From: Chloroflexota bacterium
Lineage (GTDB): Bacteria > Chloroflexota > Dehalococcoidia > UBA2247 > RBG-13-53-26
Direction: 5' to 3'
DNA: 5,682 nucleotides
Assembly (NCBI GenBank): GCA_003650185.1
Contig: QMOF01000153.1
Location: forward strand, 1-5,682
The position numbers were made by a program, and so were the translations under genes. The notes beneath the pieces are model-generated. The model did no database searches and was not told the DNA's origin. It was given only the letters and a program-made list of their open reading frames with translations. Positions within the stretch are counted from its first letter, which is position 1; the number at the start of each line of letters is the position of its first letter. Below, in pieces: positions 1 through 5,524 of this stretch.

Positions 1-788
1 CGCTCACCTACACCGATGACACCCACATGATGATCAGCATCGCCGAGTCCTTGGTGGAGTGCGGCGGCTTCGATGGCGAGCACATGAGCCGCAGGTTCAT
101 GGAGAACTACCGCCGAGAGCCGTGGCGCGGCTACGGGCCTGGACCGCCCCGGGTTTTCAGGCTGACTGAAGGCGGGGAGGCATGGGACGTAGCGGCGGAG
201 AGGCTGTATGGGGGCGGCTCTTTTGGCAACGGTGCTGCTATGCGCATCGCGCCCATTGGCGTCTTCTGGTACGACGACCCGGTGAAACTGAAGGAGATGG
301 CCTGTGCCTCCAGCAGAATCACCCATGCTCACGAGTTGGGGATGGAGGGGGGAGCCCTGCAAGCGTACGCGGTTGCCCTGGCCACTGCCGCCGATCCATC
401 AGACGGGCTTCGGGGTGGCGACTTCGTGGCCAGGCTGCATGACTTCGTGGAGTACGACGTCTTCAAGCGGAAGGTTCAGGCTATAGCAGACCTGGAGGGC
501 GAAGACGACAGGTCGAGGGTTGTAGCAGAGCTTGGTCATGGCATAGAGGCCTTCGAGTCTGTGCCAGCGGCGATCTACTCCTTCCTGCGCTATCCGGGCT
601 CTTTCGAGGAAGCGGTCACCTATGCCATAAGCCTGGGTGGCGACACCGATACCATCGGGGCCATGACCGGCGCCATATCCGGCGCCTATCTCGGTATTGA
701 AGCCATCCCCCGCAAATGGCGGGACCGGCTGGAGAACGGGGACTACATCGCAGACCTGGCGGAGCGGCTGTGGGTGCTGAGGTCGTGA
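1..788 (+). CDS. ADP-ribosylglycohydrolase, ARH3-like (5' partial)
   Basis: C-terminal part of an ADP-ribosylglycohydrolase. The reading frame is open from base 3 and begins LTYTDDTHMM, so the ATG at 27 is internal and the true start lies off the window. Seen: the first metal-site motif TDDT (bases 12-23) and the second, GGDTDT (bases 636-653), whose Asp codons are at 642 and 648. In this family these residues bind two Mg2+ ions beside the ADP-ribose. Between them are GSFGNGAAMR, THAHELG and VAELGHGIEAFESVPAAIYSFLR, which match human ARH3 (ADP-ribosylserine hydrolase) better than DraG as I remember those sequences. The family removes ADP-ribose from proteins or related substrates in the cytoplasm. 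About 60 N-terminal residues, including the expected catalytic Glu, are missing only because of the window edge. The exact substrate (serine-linked, arginine-linked or O-acetyl-ADP-ribose) is not decided by sequence. It converges on the DUF6125-like gene with a 3-base gap. Confidence 0.93.
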   Translation, partial: LTYTDDTHMMISIAESLVECGGFDGEHMSRRFMENYRREPWRGYGPGPPRVFRLTEGGEAWDVAAERLYGGGSFGNGAAMRIAPIGVFWYDDPVKLKEMACASSRITHAHELGMEGGALQAYAVALATAADPSDGLRGGDFVARLHDFVEYDVFKRKVQAIADLEGEDDRSRVVAELGHGIEAFESVPAAIYSFLRYPGSFEEAVTYAISLGGDTDTIGAMTGAISGAYLGIEAIPRKWRDRLENGDYIADLAERLWVLRS

Positions 789-791
789 CCG

Positions 792-1355
792 CTACCCCTG
801 GTCGATCTTGAACTCCCACTGGCAGGCGATCTCATCCCGACTCTTCCGCGGCGGCACCTTCAGTCCCCTTACCTGTATGGCGGGGTTGACCGCCCTGGTG
901 TAGGCTTTCATGGCCTCCTCTTCCAGCACCTGGCAGGTGGGTACTATCTTCTCCGGAGCGTTCTTCTCCAGGGAGACGAGGGCCGGGCAGTGGCGGACGG
1001 TGAGCACGGCGTGGTTGTTGCTCTTCAGGTCGAAGTCATAGTCAAATACGTCCTGGGCAAACGAGGCGATCATTTGGCAGGTCTTGACGTAGGCAGCCAC
1101 GTCATTGCCGGTGATGTTCAGGGCTTCCATGGCCCACTTCATCTCGTATTTGCCTATGCGCGTCCAGTTGGCCAGGGTGCACTCAAAGGCTGCGTCACTG
1201 CCTAGCCTGTTCTCCACCTCCTGCTGCCAGTAGGCGTCGAGCAAGAGCAGCTCCTTGCAGTATGCCTTCAGCAGCCGGGCGAGCACGTCCTTCGAGAAGT
1301 CCTCATACCTGATATTGGGCCTGAACTCCCCGCTGTAGTCCTTAAGTTCCTCCAA
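792..1355 (-). CDS. DUF6125-like protein with conserved cysteines
   Basis: A 187-residue soluble protein with no signal peptide or membrane segment. The N-terminus, MEELKDYSGEFRPNIRYEDF, and the C-terminal PPRKSRDEIACQWEF look like the DUF6125 family, which I recall as related to L-2-amino-thiazoline-4-carboxylate hydrolase-type proteins; this match is from memory. Six cysteines are present (33, 59, 93, 123, 141, 178). Those in RHCPAL (123), PTCQVLE (141) and IACQWEF (178), with His122, form a spaced set that could bind metal or act in catalysis; that is inference and the reaction is unknown. The first half is helical and aromatic-rich (AYWQQE, ANWTRIGKYEMKWAME). The start is TTG at 1355, chosen because GAGGAGG lies 6 bases upstream and no ATG or GTG start fits the N-terminus better. 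The gene is read divergently from the racemase gene and has its own promoter candidate. Confidence 0.85.
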   Translation of the reverse strand: MEELKDYSGEFRPNIRYEDFSKDVLARLLKAYCKELLLLDAYWQQEVENRLGSDAAFECTLANWTRIGKYEMKWAMEALNITGNDVAAYVKTCQMIASFAQDVFDYDFDLKSNNHAVLTVRHCPALVSLEKNAPEKIVPTCQVLEEEAMKAYTRAVNPAIQVRGLKVPPRKSRDEIACQWEFKIDQG

Positions 1356-1361
1356 TTCTGG

Positions 1362-1368
1362 CCTCCTC
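1362..1368 (-). promoter_or_regulatory. Shine-Dalgarno that fixes a TTG start
   Basis: On the minus strand GAGGAGG sits 6 bases before TTG at 1355-1353. The match to the 16S rRNA anti-Shine-Dalgarno and the spacing are near ideal. This is the main reason for accepting the rare start codon of the DUF6125-like gene. Confidence 0.8.
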
Positions 1369-1387
1369 TTTAGCAGTCAGTTATCCT

Positions 1388-1435
1388 CAGGTCCGGGTCC
1401 ACCAGAGCGGTGCTCCGAGCCAGACCCGGTCCCTG
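1388..1435 (-). promoter_or_regulatory. Leader hairpin of the DUF6125-like gene
   Basis: On the minus strand GGACCGGGTC (1432-1423) pairs with GACCCGGACC (1399-1390), a 10-base-pair stem with one A-A mismatch. The 23-base loop contains a smaller GAGC/GCTC hairpin (1415-1405). The predicted transcription start near 1433 would put the stem at the very 5' end of the mRNA, about 35 bases before the Shine-Dalgarno. No U-tract follows, so it is not a classical intrinsic terminator. It could stabilise the mRNA, bind a protein as DNA operator or RNA, or be incidental in GC-rich DNA. Confidence 0.5.
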
Positions 1436-1439
1436 ACCC

Positions 1440-1469
1440 CTTATAGGCCAGCCGCCCGCTGGAAGTCAA
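1440..1469 (-). promoter_or_regulatory. Sigma70-type promoter for the DUF6125-like gene
   Basis: On the minus strand TTGACT (1469-1464) is followed after 18 bases by TATAAG (1445-1440). Each box matches five of six bases of the sigma70 consensus. The predicted start near 1433 gives a leader of about 78 bases that contains the hairpin and the Shine-Dalgarno. Position and orientation fit the gene; activity has not been shown. Confidence 0.6.
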
Positions 1470-1479
1470 GCCGCGCTCA

Positions 1480-1509
1480 ATGTCGTCGATGTGGCCGAGG
1501 AAGTATAAT
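1480..1509 (+). promoter_or_regulatory. Promoter candidate for the racemase gene
   Basis: A perfect TATAAT lies at 1504-1509, 29 bases before the ATG, with a start expected near 1516. The -35 box is weak: ATGTCG at 1480-1485 with an 18-base spacer matches only three of six. It is back to back with the minus-strand promoter, the two -35 regions being about 10 bases apart, so one regulator could act on both. Confidence 0.5.
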
Positions 1510-1526
1510 GTCCCCAAGCTCGAAGT

Positions 1527-1534
1527 AAAGGAGG
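1527..1534 (+). promoter_or_regulatory. Shine-Dalgarno of the racemase gene
   Basis: AAAGGAGG lies 4 bases before the ATG at 1539. It is a strong match, slightly close to the start codon, and supports 1539 as the start. Confidence 0.75.
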
Positions 1535-1538
1535 CTAG

Positions 1539-2372
1539 ATGAGACTCTGCCTGGTCCACATAACCGAGTTGCCCCAGGAGTTCCATGACGCCTGGTTAGG
1601 GGCGGTGGAGCAAAGCTTCCGCAAAGTGCTGCGACCAGATACGGAGGTGGTGCTGAAGCCGATAAGGCGTGGGCTGAAGGGGGACAACGTCCTTGATTTC
1701 GACAACCCGTATTTCGCCTTTCTGGACAGGAGGGAGATCATTGAGGCATTCATAGAGGCGGACGCCGAGGGCTTCGATGCGGCCAGCGTTCACTGTTTCG
1801 GCGACCCCGGGGTGAAGGAGGCCAGGGCAGTGGTCAATATGCCCATTTTCGGCCCGGGCGAGTCCTCCTTGCACTTTGCCTGCCAGCTCGGGCGCAGGTT
1901 TGCCATAATAGCCGCCAACATGCCAGGCCAGCTCGGCCAGGTTTCGGAGCAGGTGAGACAACACGGGCTTGAGGGACGCCTGATACCGAATGGCATAAGG
2001 TTCGACAAAGAGCCCTTCGCCCAGGTGTGGGAGAAGTGGCTGGGCAACCCGCAACTGGCTGCCGACGCCGTGGCCGAAATCGCGGAGGAGTGTGTGGCCG
2101 ACGGCGCCGATGTGATAGTGCTTGGCTGCGCCGGGACAAGCCTGCTGTGCAGCATGGTGGGCTTCAATCAGATCAGCGTGAGCGGGCAGACCGTGCCCAT
2201 CCTCGACTGCGTCATGGTGGGTATGAAGACAGCCGAGATGGCGGTGGACATCAAGAACGGGGCGGGACTGCCGATTCCGAGCAGGGCGAGGAACTATGTT
2301 CTTCCTTCCAGAGACGACTGGACAAGAGTGAGGTCCGCGTTCGGGCTGCCAAGTCGGATGGAGCGACCTTGA
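1539..2372 (+). CDS. Asp/Glu/hydantoin racemase family protein
   Basis: A 277-residue cytoplasmic protein of the cofactor-independent Asp/Glu/hydantoin racemase superfamily, which invert stereocentres with two cysteines acting as acid and base. Both catalytic positions are visible: Cys86 in HCFGDPGVKEAR and Cys197 in VIVLGCAGTS. The CFGDPG and LGCAG contexts are those of the hydantoin-racemase branch rather than of MurI-type glutamate racemase. GPGESSLHFACQLGRRFAII (105-124) is the usual stretch after the first cysteine, and PILDCVMVGMKTAEM the usual C-terminal helix region. At 277 residues it is longer than the roughly 220-250 I expect for hydantoin racemases, with extra sequence after residue 240. 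Start 1539 is supported by AAAGGAGG and an upstream TATAAT. No hydantoinase, carbamoylase or transporter is adjacent, so the substrate is open. Related enzymes in the superfamily act on aspartate, maleate or arylmalonate. Confidence 0.87.
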   Translation: MRLCLVHITELPQEFHDAWLGAVEQSFRKVLRPDTEVVLKPIRRGLKGDNVLDFDNPYFAFLDRREIIEAFIEADAEGFDAASVHCFGDPGVKEARAVVNMPIFGPGESSLHFACQLGRRFAIIAANMPGQLGQVSEQVRQHGLEGRLIPNGIRFDKEPFAQVWEKWLGNPQLAADAVAEIAEECVADGADVIVLGCAGTSLLCSMVGFNQISVSGQTVPILDCVMVGMKTAEMAVDIKNGAGLPIPSRARNYVLPSRDDWTRVRSAFGLPSRMERP

Positions 2373-2452
2373 CGGCGGTGCGCATGGTAGGCCGCTGGTA
2401 GGGAGTCGAACAGTCACGCATCGCCGGTGGGAAGACGTCGGCAAGGGAGTTG

Positions 2453-2461
2453 TGGTATATT
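2453..2461 (+). promoter_or_regulatory. Extended -10-like box upstream of glnA
   Basis: TGGTATATT fits the extended -10 form TGn-TATAAT with one mismatch in the hexamer. AAGACG at 2432-2437 is a poor -35 (three of six, spacer 18). If used, it would give glnA a leader of about 220 bases containing the 13-base-period repeats and the hairpin. Confidence 0.3.
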
Positions 2462-2486
2462 TAGGCATCTGGCGAAGCCGAATTGA

Positions 2487-2508
2487 ATGGTGTGCAAGGA
2501 TGGTGTGC
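2487..2508. repeat. Tandem 9-base direct repeat ATGGTGTGC
   Basis: ATGGTGTGC occurs at 2487-2495 and 2500-2508, a 13-base period. Including two upstream bases, 10 of 11 match (GAATGGTGTGC and GGATGGTGTGC). Placed about 180 bases before the glnA start, it may be a pair of operator half-sites, or chance. Confidence 0.45.
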
Positions 2509-2563
2509 TACCCTCTGCTGAACGGGGGACCACCAACTCTCTTTGTCTCGCCAGGCCGTGGGA

Positions 2564-2584
2564 GTGAGGCATTATGCCTGGCAC
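2564..2584. other. Small hairpin upstream of glnA
   Basis: AGGCA (2567-2571) pairs with TGCCT (2575-2579) around a TTA loop. An outer GTG/CAC pairing (2564-2566 with 2582-2584) is reached past a two-base GG bulge. No T-tract follows, so it is not an intrinsic terminator. It may be part of the glnA leader if the distal promoter is used. Confidence 0.35.
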
Positions 2585-2650
2585 CCGCTTTGCATTGGTC
2601 CGGCCCGCGGCCTTATGTTGGCGGCCGACAGGCAACACAGCCGGGGTCGT

Positions 2651-2656
2651 TATACT
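2651..2656 (+). promoter_or_regulatory. Proximal -10-like box for glnA
   Basis: TATACT matches five of six bases of the -10 consensus, 29 bases before the ATG. No good -35 sits at 16-18 bases; CCGACA (2625-2630) is four of six but 20 bases away. An activator-dependent promoter would fit this, but that is inference. Confidence 0.35.
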
Positions 2657-2685
2657 TGTGCTTCTGAAAGGGGGGTGAGCGGTCT

Positions 2686-4191
2686 ATGAAAGACTCGCGG
2701 CTGGCCATGAATCCCAACAAGCTGGTCCAGTATCTGGAGAAGCCGCCGGAGGAATTCACCAAGGAAGACCTGATAAAGTTCATAGAGGCACACAATATAC
2801 AAATGGTCAACTTCCGCTTTGTTGGAGGCGATGGCAGGCTGAAAACCCTGAACTTCGTGATTACCGGCAGGAGCCAACTGGACAGACTGCTTTCTGCGGG
2901 AGAGAGAGTGGACGGCTCCAGCCTGTTCTCGTACATCGACGCAGCCTCGAGTGACCTGTATGCTGTACCCCGCTACAAGACTGCTTTCGTGAACCCGTTT
3001 GCCCCCATACCCACTGTAGACATACTGTGCTCCTACTACACCAAGGACGGGAACCCTCTTGCGAGTTCCCCGGAGAACGTCCTGCGCAAGGCTCATGAGG
3101 TCTTGAAGGGCAGTACGGGACTGACCCTGGAGGCTATGGGGGAGCTGGAGTACTACGTGTTGTCTGGCAAACAAGACCTCTATCCCACGAAGAGCCAGAA
3201 GGGCTACCAGGAGTCTTCGCCGTTCTGCAAGTGGGAAACGCTCAGGTGCGAGGCTATGCAGGCTATCGCTCAGGCCGGGGGCAACATCAAATATGGTCAC
3301 TCCGAGGTGGGCTACATCTCCGGAGAGGAGCACGATTTCGAGCAGAACGAGATCGAGTTCGTCCCGGTGCCTGTGGAGGATGCAGCCGACCAGATTGTGG
3401 TCGCCAGGTGGGTGCTCAGGATGATTGGCTACAAGTATGGGGTGGCCGTCAGCTTTGCCCCCAAGATTGCAGTGGGACACGCCGGCAACGGTATGCACGT
3501 TCATACCAGGCTGATGAAGGACGGGAAGAACGTGATGGTGTCGGACAACGGCCTCACCGACATTGCCAGAAAGGCCGTTGCCGGTTACCTGACCCTGGCA
3601 CCTTCGCTGACTGCCTTTGGAAATACTGTGCCGCTTTCCTTCCTGAGGCTCGTGCCTCACCAGGAGGCGCCTACGAATATCTGCTGGGGAGACACCAACC
3701 GTTCCGTACTGGTGCGGGTTCCGCTGGGATGGCAGAACGTGGGCGGCATGATACGCGATGCAAACCCGCAGGAGAAAGAGGCATCTTCGGAGTACAGCGA
3801 AAGCCAGACGGTGGAGTTTCGTTGTCCCGATGGGTCGGCCAATGTCCATTTTCTCATGGCCGGGCTGGCTGTCGCGGCCCGACATGGGCTGGAGATGGGA
3901 GATGCGCTGGAGGTGGCCCACAAGCTGTATGTGGATGTGAATATCTTTTCCAGTGAGCACAAGGGGATGCAGCAGACACTGCCTCAATTGCCCACTTCGT
4001 GCTGGGAATCTGCCGAATGCCTGTTACGGGATCGTCATGTCTATGAGAGGGATGGCGTTTTCCCTCCTCTGGTGGTCGACGGGCTGGCTCGAACGCTGAA
4101 GTGCTACGATGACAAGGACTTGAGCGAGAGGTACTACGGCAAGGGCGACCAGATCAAGAGGCTGGTAGACGAGTACTTACACCAGTCGTAG
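2686..4191 (+). CDS. glnA: Glutamine synthetase, long variant
   Basis: Joins ammonia to glutamate using ATP, in the cytoplasm, as a ring-shaped oligomer. At 501 residues it exceeds the usual 440-470 of type I enzymes. The N-terminal beta-grasp domain spans about 35-115 and includes RVDGSSLF, whose Asp76 matches the active-site Asp given to the neighbouring subunit. The catalytic domain shows the metal ligands Glu153 and Glu155 (GELEYYV), Glu207 (HSEV), Glu222 (EQNEIEF), His271 and His273 (GNGMHVH), the substrate residues Arg321 and Glu327 (RLVPHQEAP), Arg339 and Arg344 (NRSVLVRVP), and Glu377 and Arg379 (VEFRCPD). Unusual points: extra residues 210-218 between two metal Glu, SANVHFL where NPYL is usual, and no NLYDLP adenylylation motif. 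I remember similar proteins in Bacteroidetes, Clostridia and Chloroflexota. Start 2686 is preferred to ATG 2707 because GGGGGTGA (2671-2678) is 7 bases upstream. Glutamine synthesis is likely, since every catalytic residue is kept, but a related gamma-glutamyl ligase cannot be excluded. Confidence 0.93.
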   Translation: MKDSRLAMNPNKLVQYLEKPPEEFTKEDLIKFIEAHNIQMVNFRFVGGDGRLKTLNFVITGRSQLDRLLSAGERVDGSSLFSYIDAASSDLYAVPRYKTAFVNPFAPIPTVDILCSYYTKDGNPLASSPENVLRKAHEVLKGSTGLTLEAMGELEYYVLSGKQDLYPTKSQKGYQESSPFCKWETLRCEAMQAIAQAGGNIKYGHSEVGYISGEEHDFEQNEIEFVPVPVEDAADQIVVARWVLRMIGYKYGVAVSFAPKIAVGHAGNGMHVHTRLMKDGKNVMVSDNGLTDIARKAVAGYLTLAPSLTAFGNTVPLSFLRLVPHQEAPTNICWGDTNRSVLVRVPLGWQNVGGMIRDANPQEKEASSEYSESQTVEFRCPDGSANVHFLMAGLAVAARHGLEMGDALEVAHKLYVDVNIFSSEHKGMQQTLPQLPTSCWESAECLLRDRHVYERDGVFPPLVVDGLARTLKCYDDKDLSERYYGKGDQIKRLVDEYLHQS

Positions 4192-4276
4192 TCTCTGGCG
4201 CCCTGTGTTCACTCGTGTCTCGGCAGATGAGTGTGGTTGCTTCAGTGGCGAGCCCGTTGTCAGTGGCTGCGTGGCT
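4192..4276. other. glnA-sbcD intergenic region with TCAGTGGC repeat
   Basis: An 85-base gap. TCAGTGGC occurs at 4242-4249 and 4260-4267 (18-base period), and CACTCGT (4210-4216) can pair with ATGAGTG (4227-4233), with one G-T pair. No T-tract, no good -10 box and no strong Shine-Dalgarno are visible, so read-through from glnA is plausible. Confidence 0.45.
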
Positions 4277-5524
4277 ATGAACAAAATACGCGTTCTTCAT
4301 TTTGCCGACATCCACATGGGAGTGGAGAACTACACCCGGGTCGATCCCGCTACTGGCCTTTCCCAGTGCCTTCTGGACTTTCAGCGTTCCTTTGATGAAG
4401 TCGTGGACTTCGCCCTGGGGAACGAGATTGACCTGGTCGTCTTCTCCGGCGACGCATACAAGAGCAGGGAGCCCTCGCAGACCCATCAGCGGGAGTTTGC
4501 CAGAAGAATCGCCAGGCTTGCCTCAGCGGGGATACCTGTGTTCCTGCTGGTGGGCAACCATGACCTGCCCAACGCTGTAGGTCGGGCAACGGCGTTGGAG
4601 ATTTTCGATACCCTGGCCGTGCAGAATGTAGTGGTGGCCAATCAGCCTGGCATCCATCTCATCCGCACCAGACGAGGCCCCGTGCAGGTGGCGGCCTTGC
4701 CCTGGGTGCGACGCAGCTCTCTGCTTAGTCGGGAGGATACGAGGCAACTCAAAGTCGAGGAGTTGAGGCGCAAGCTGGAGGAAACACTGGGGGCAATCAT
4801 AAGAGATCTGGCCGAAAGGCTTGACCCGGATGTGCCGGCAGTCCTGTCGGCTCACCTCTCTGTGGCTGATGCTACCCTGAGCTCAGAAAGGACGATGGTC
4901 TTGGGCCAAGACCCGGTGCTTCCCCTGGCCAGCGTGGCTGACGCGGCCTTCGACTACGTGGCCCTGGGACACATCCACAAGTGCCAGGTGCTGTGCCAGG
5001 AGCCTCTGGTAGCCTATTCTGGAAGCCTGCAGCGGATCGACTTCGGAGAGGAGGAGGACGCCAAGGGCTTCTATGTGGTGGAGATAGACCCGGGGGGCAG
5101 TCGCGGGGCACGTGCCACTCTGGACTTCTGCCCGGTCAATGCACGCCGCTTTCTTACCATCAAGGCCAGCGTCGCTGCCGACGACCTCAACCCCACTGCT
5201 ACGGTGTTGGAAGCTATCGCCAGGCGATCGAGCGAAATCGCCGGGGCCATAGTGAAGGTCCAGGTGGCCATCCCGGAGCACATCGACGGGCTGGTGCAGG
5301 AAGCGGACATATACGACGCGTTGAGCGGTGCCCAGTACGTCTGCGTCAACAAAGATGTAGAGCGGGAGGGCCGCACCAGGACGAGCGGTTGGGCAGTTGA
5401 GGAGATGGGGCCGATCGAGGCCCTTCGATTGTACCTTGGCTCACGAAACGCCTCTGCCGAGCGTACCAGGACTCTCCTCGAATATGCGGAGAGACTGATA
5501 CGGGAGACCACGGCCGAAGGCTAG
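4277..5524 (+). CDS. sbcD: Exonuclease SbcCD subunit D (Mre11 family)
   Basis: Nuclease subunit of the SbcC-SbcD complex (bacterial Mre11-Rad50), which opens hairpins and processes blocked double-strand ends using Mn2+. From ATG 4277 the protein has 415 residues, normal for the family. The calcineurin-like phosphoesterase core shows every expected metal ligand: Asp11 and His13 (ADIHMG), Asp59 (SGDAYKS), Asn94 with catalytic His95 (GNHD), His193 (SAHLS), and His232 and His234 (GHIHK). YSGSLQRIDFGEE (247-259) is the usual SbcD stretch after the core. The C-terminal part (about 285-370) should be the DNA-binding and capping domain. The frame is open back to a GTG at 4205, but DxH normally lies 8-12 residues from the start, so 4277 is preferred. 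No strong Shine-Dalgarno is seen before it. No sbcC follows on this strand: the next gene is fmt in the opposite direction, sharing the stop region. Confidence 0.93.
   Translation: MNKIRVLHFADIHMGVENYTRVDPATGLSQCLLDFQRSFDEVVDFALGNEIDLVVFSGDAYKSREPSQTHQREFARRIARLASAGIPVFLLVGNHDLPNAVGRATALEIFDTLAVQNVVVANQPGIHLIRTRRGPVQVAALPWVRRSSLLSREDTRQLKVEELRRKLEETLGAIIRDLAERLDPDVPAVLSAHLSVADATLSSERTMVLGQDPVLPLASVADAAFDYVALGHIHKCQVLCQEPLVAYSGSLQRIDFGEEEDAKGFYVVEIDPGGSRGARATLDFCPVNARRFLTIKASVAADDLNPTATVLEAIARRSSEIAGAIVKVQVAIPEHIDGLVQEADIYDALSGAQYVCVNKDVEREGRTRTSGWAVEEMGPIEALRLYLGSRNASAERTRTLLEYAERLIRETTAEG

Larger units (their letters stand above)
2373..2685. other. 313-base intergenic region before glnA
   Basis: No convincing gene. 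It contains TGGTAGG twice (2385-2391, 2396-2402; 11-base period), an extended -10-like TGGTATATT (2453-2461), ATGGTGTGC twice (2487-2495, 2500-2508; 13-base period), a small hairpin (2564-2584), a GC-rich stretch with GGCC/GGCC pairing (2602-2612) and a TATACT box (2651-2656). No intrinsic terminator with a T-tract follows the racemase gene. I saw none of the glutamine-riboswitch core sequence I would look for here. The region most likely carries the promoter and control sites of the glutamine synthetase gene. Confidence 0.6.

Noticed and set aside
2373..2400. Possible terminator after the racemase gene (GCGG pairing with CCGC).
   Set aside because: Only about four base pairs and no T-tract.
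2396..2415. Minus strand resembles a tRNA 3' end: TTCGACT followed by CCCTACCA.
   Set aside because: Only eight bases follow the T-loop-like sequence, too few for a T-stem, acceptor strand and CCA. The flanking five-base arms do not pair, and no anticodon or D arm is visible.
1596..2468. A 290-codon minus-strand frame opposite the racemase gene.
   Set aside because: Low-complexity His/Arg/Pro-rich translation with no motifs; the plus-strand frame has clear catalytic motifs and a good ribosome-binding site.
2452..2667. A 71-codon plus-strand frame starting at GTG in the intergenic region.
   Set aside because: No recognisable protein; the AAGGGAG upstream is only two bases from the start; and the frame runs across the promoter-like region of glnA.
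2650..3987. A 445-codon minus-strand frame opposite glnA.
   Set aside because: It is a shadow of the high-GC glnA gene: its translation is rich in His, Arg, Leu and Gln without family motifs, while the plus strand carries every glutamine synthetase motif.
4205..4276. A 24-residue N-terminal extension of SbcD from GTG 4205.
   Set aside because: No Shine-Dalgarno before 4205, the extension has no family similarity, and starting at 4277 puts the DxH motif at the usual distance from the N-terminus.
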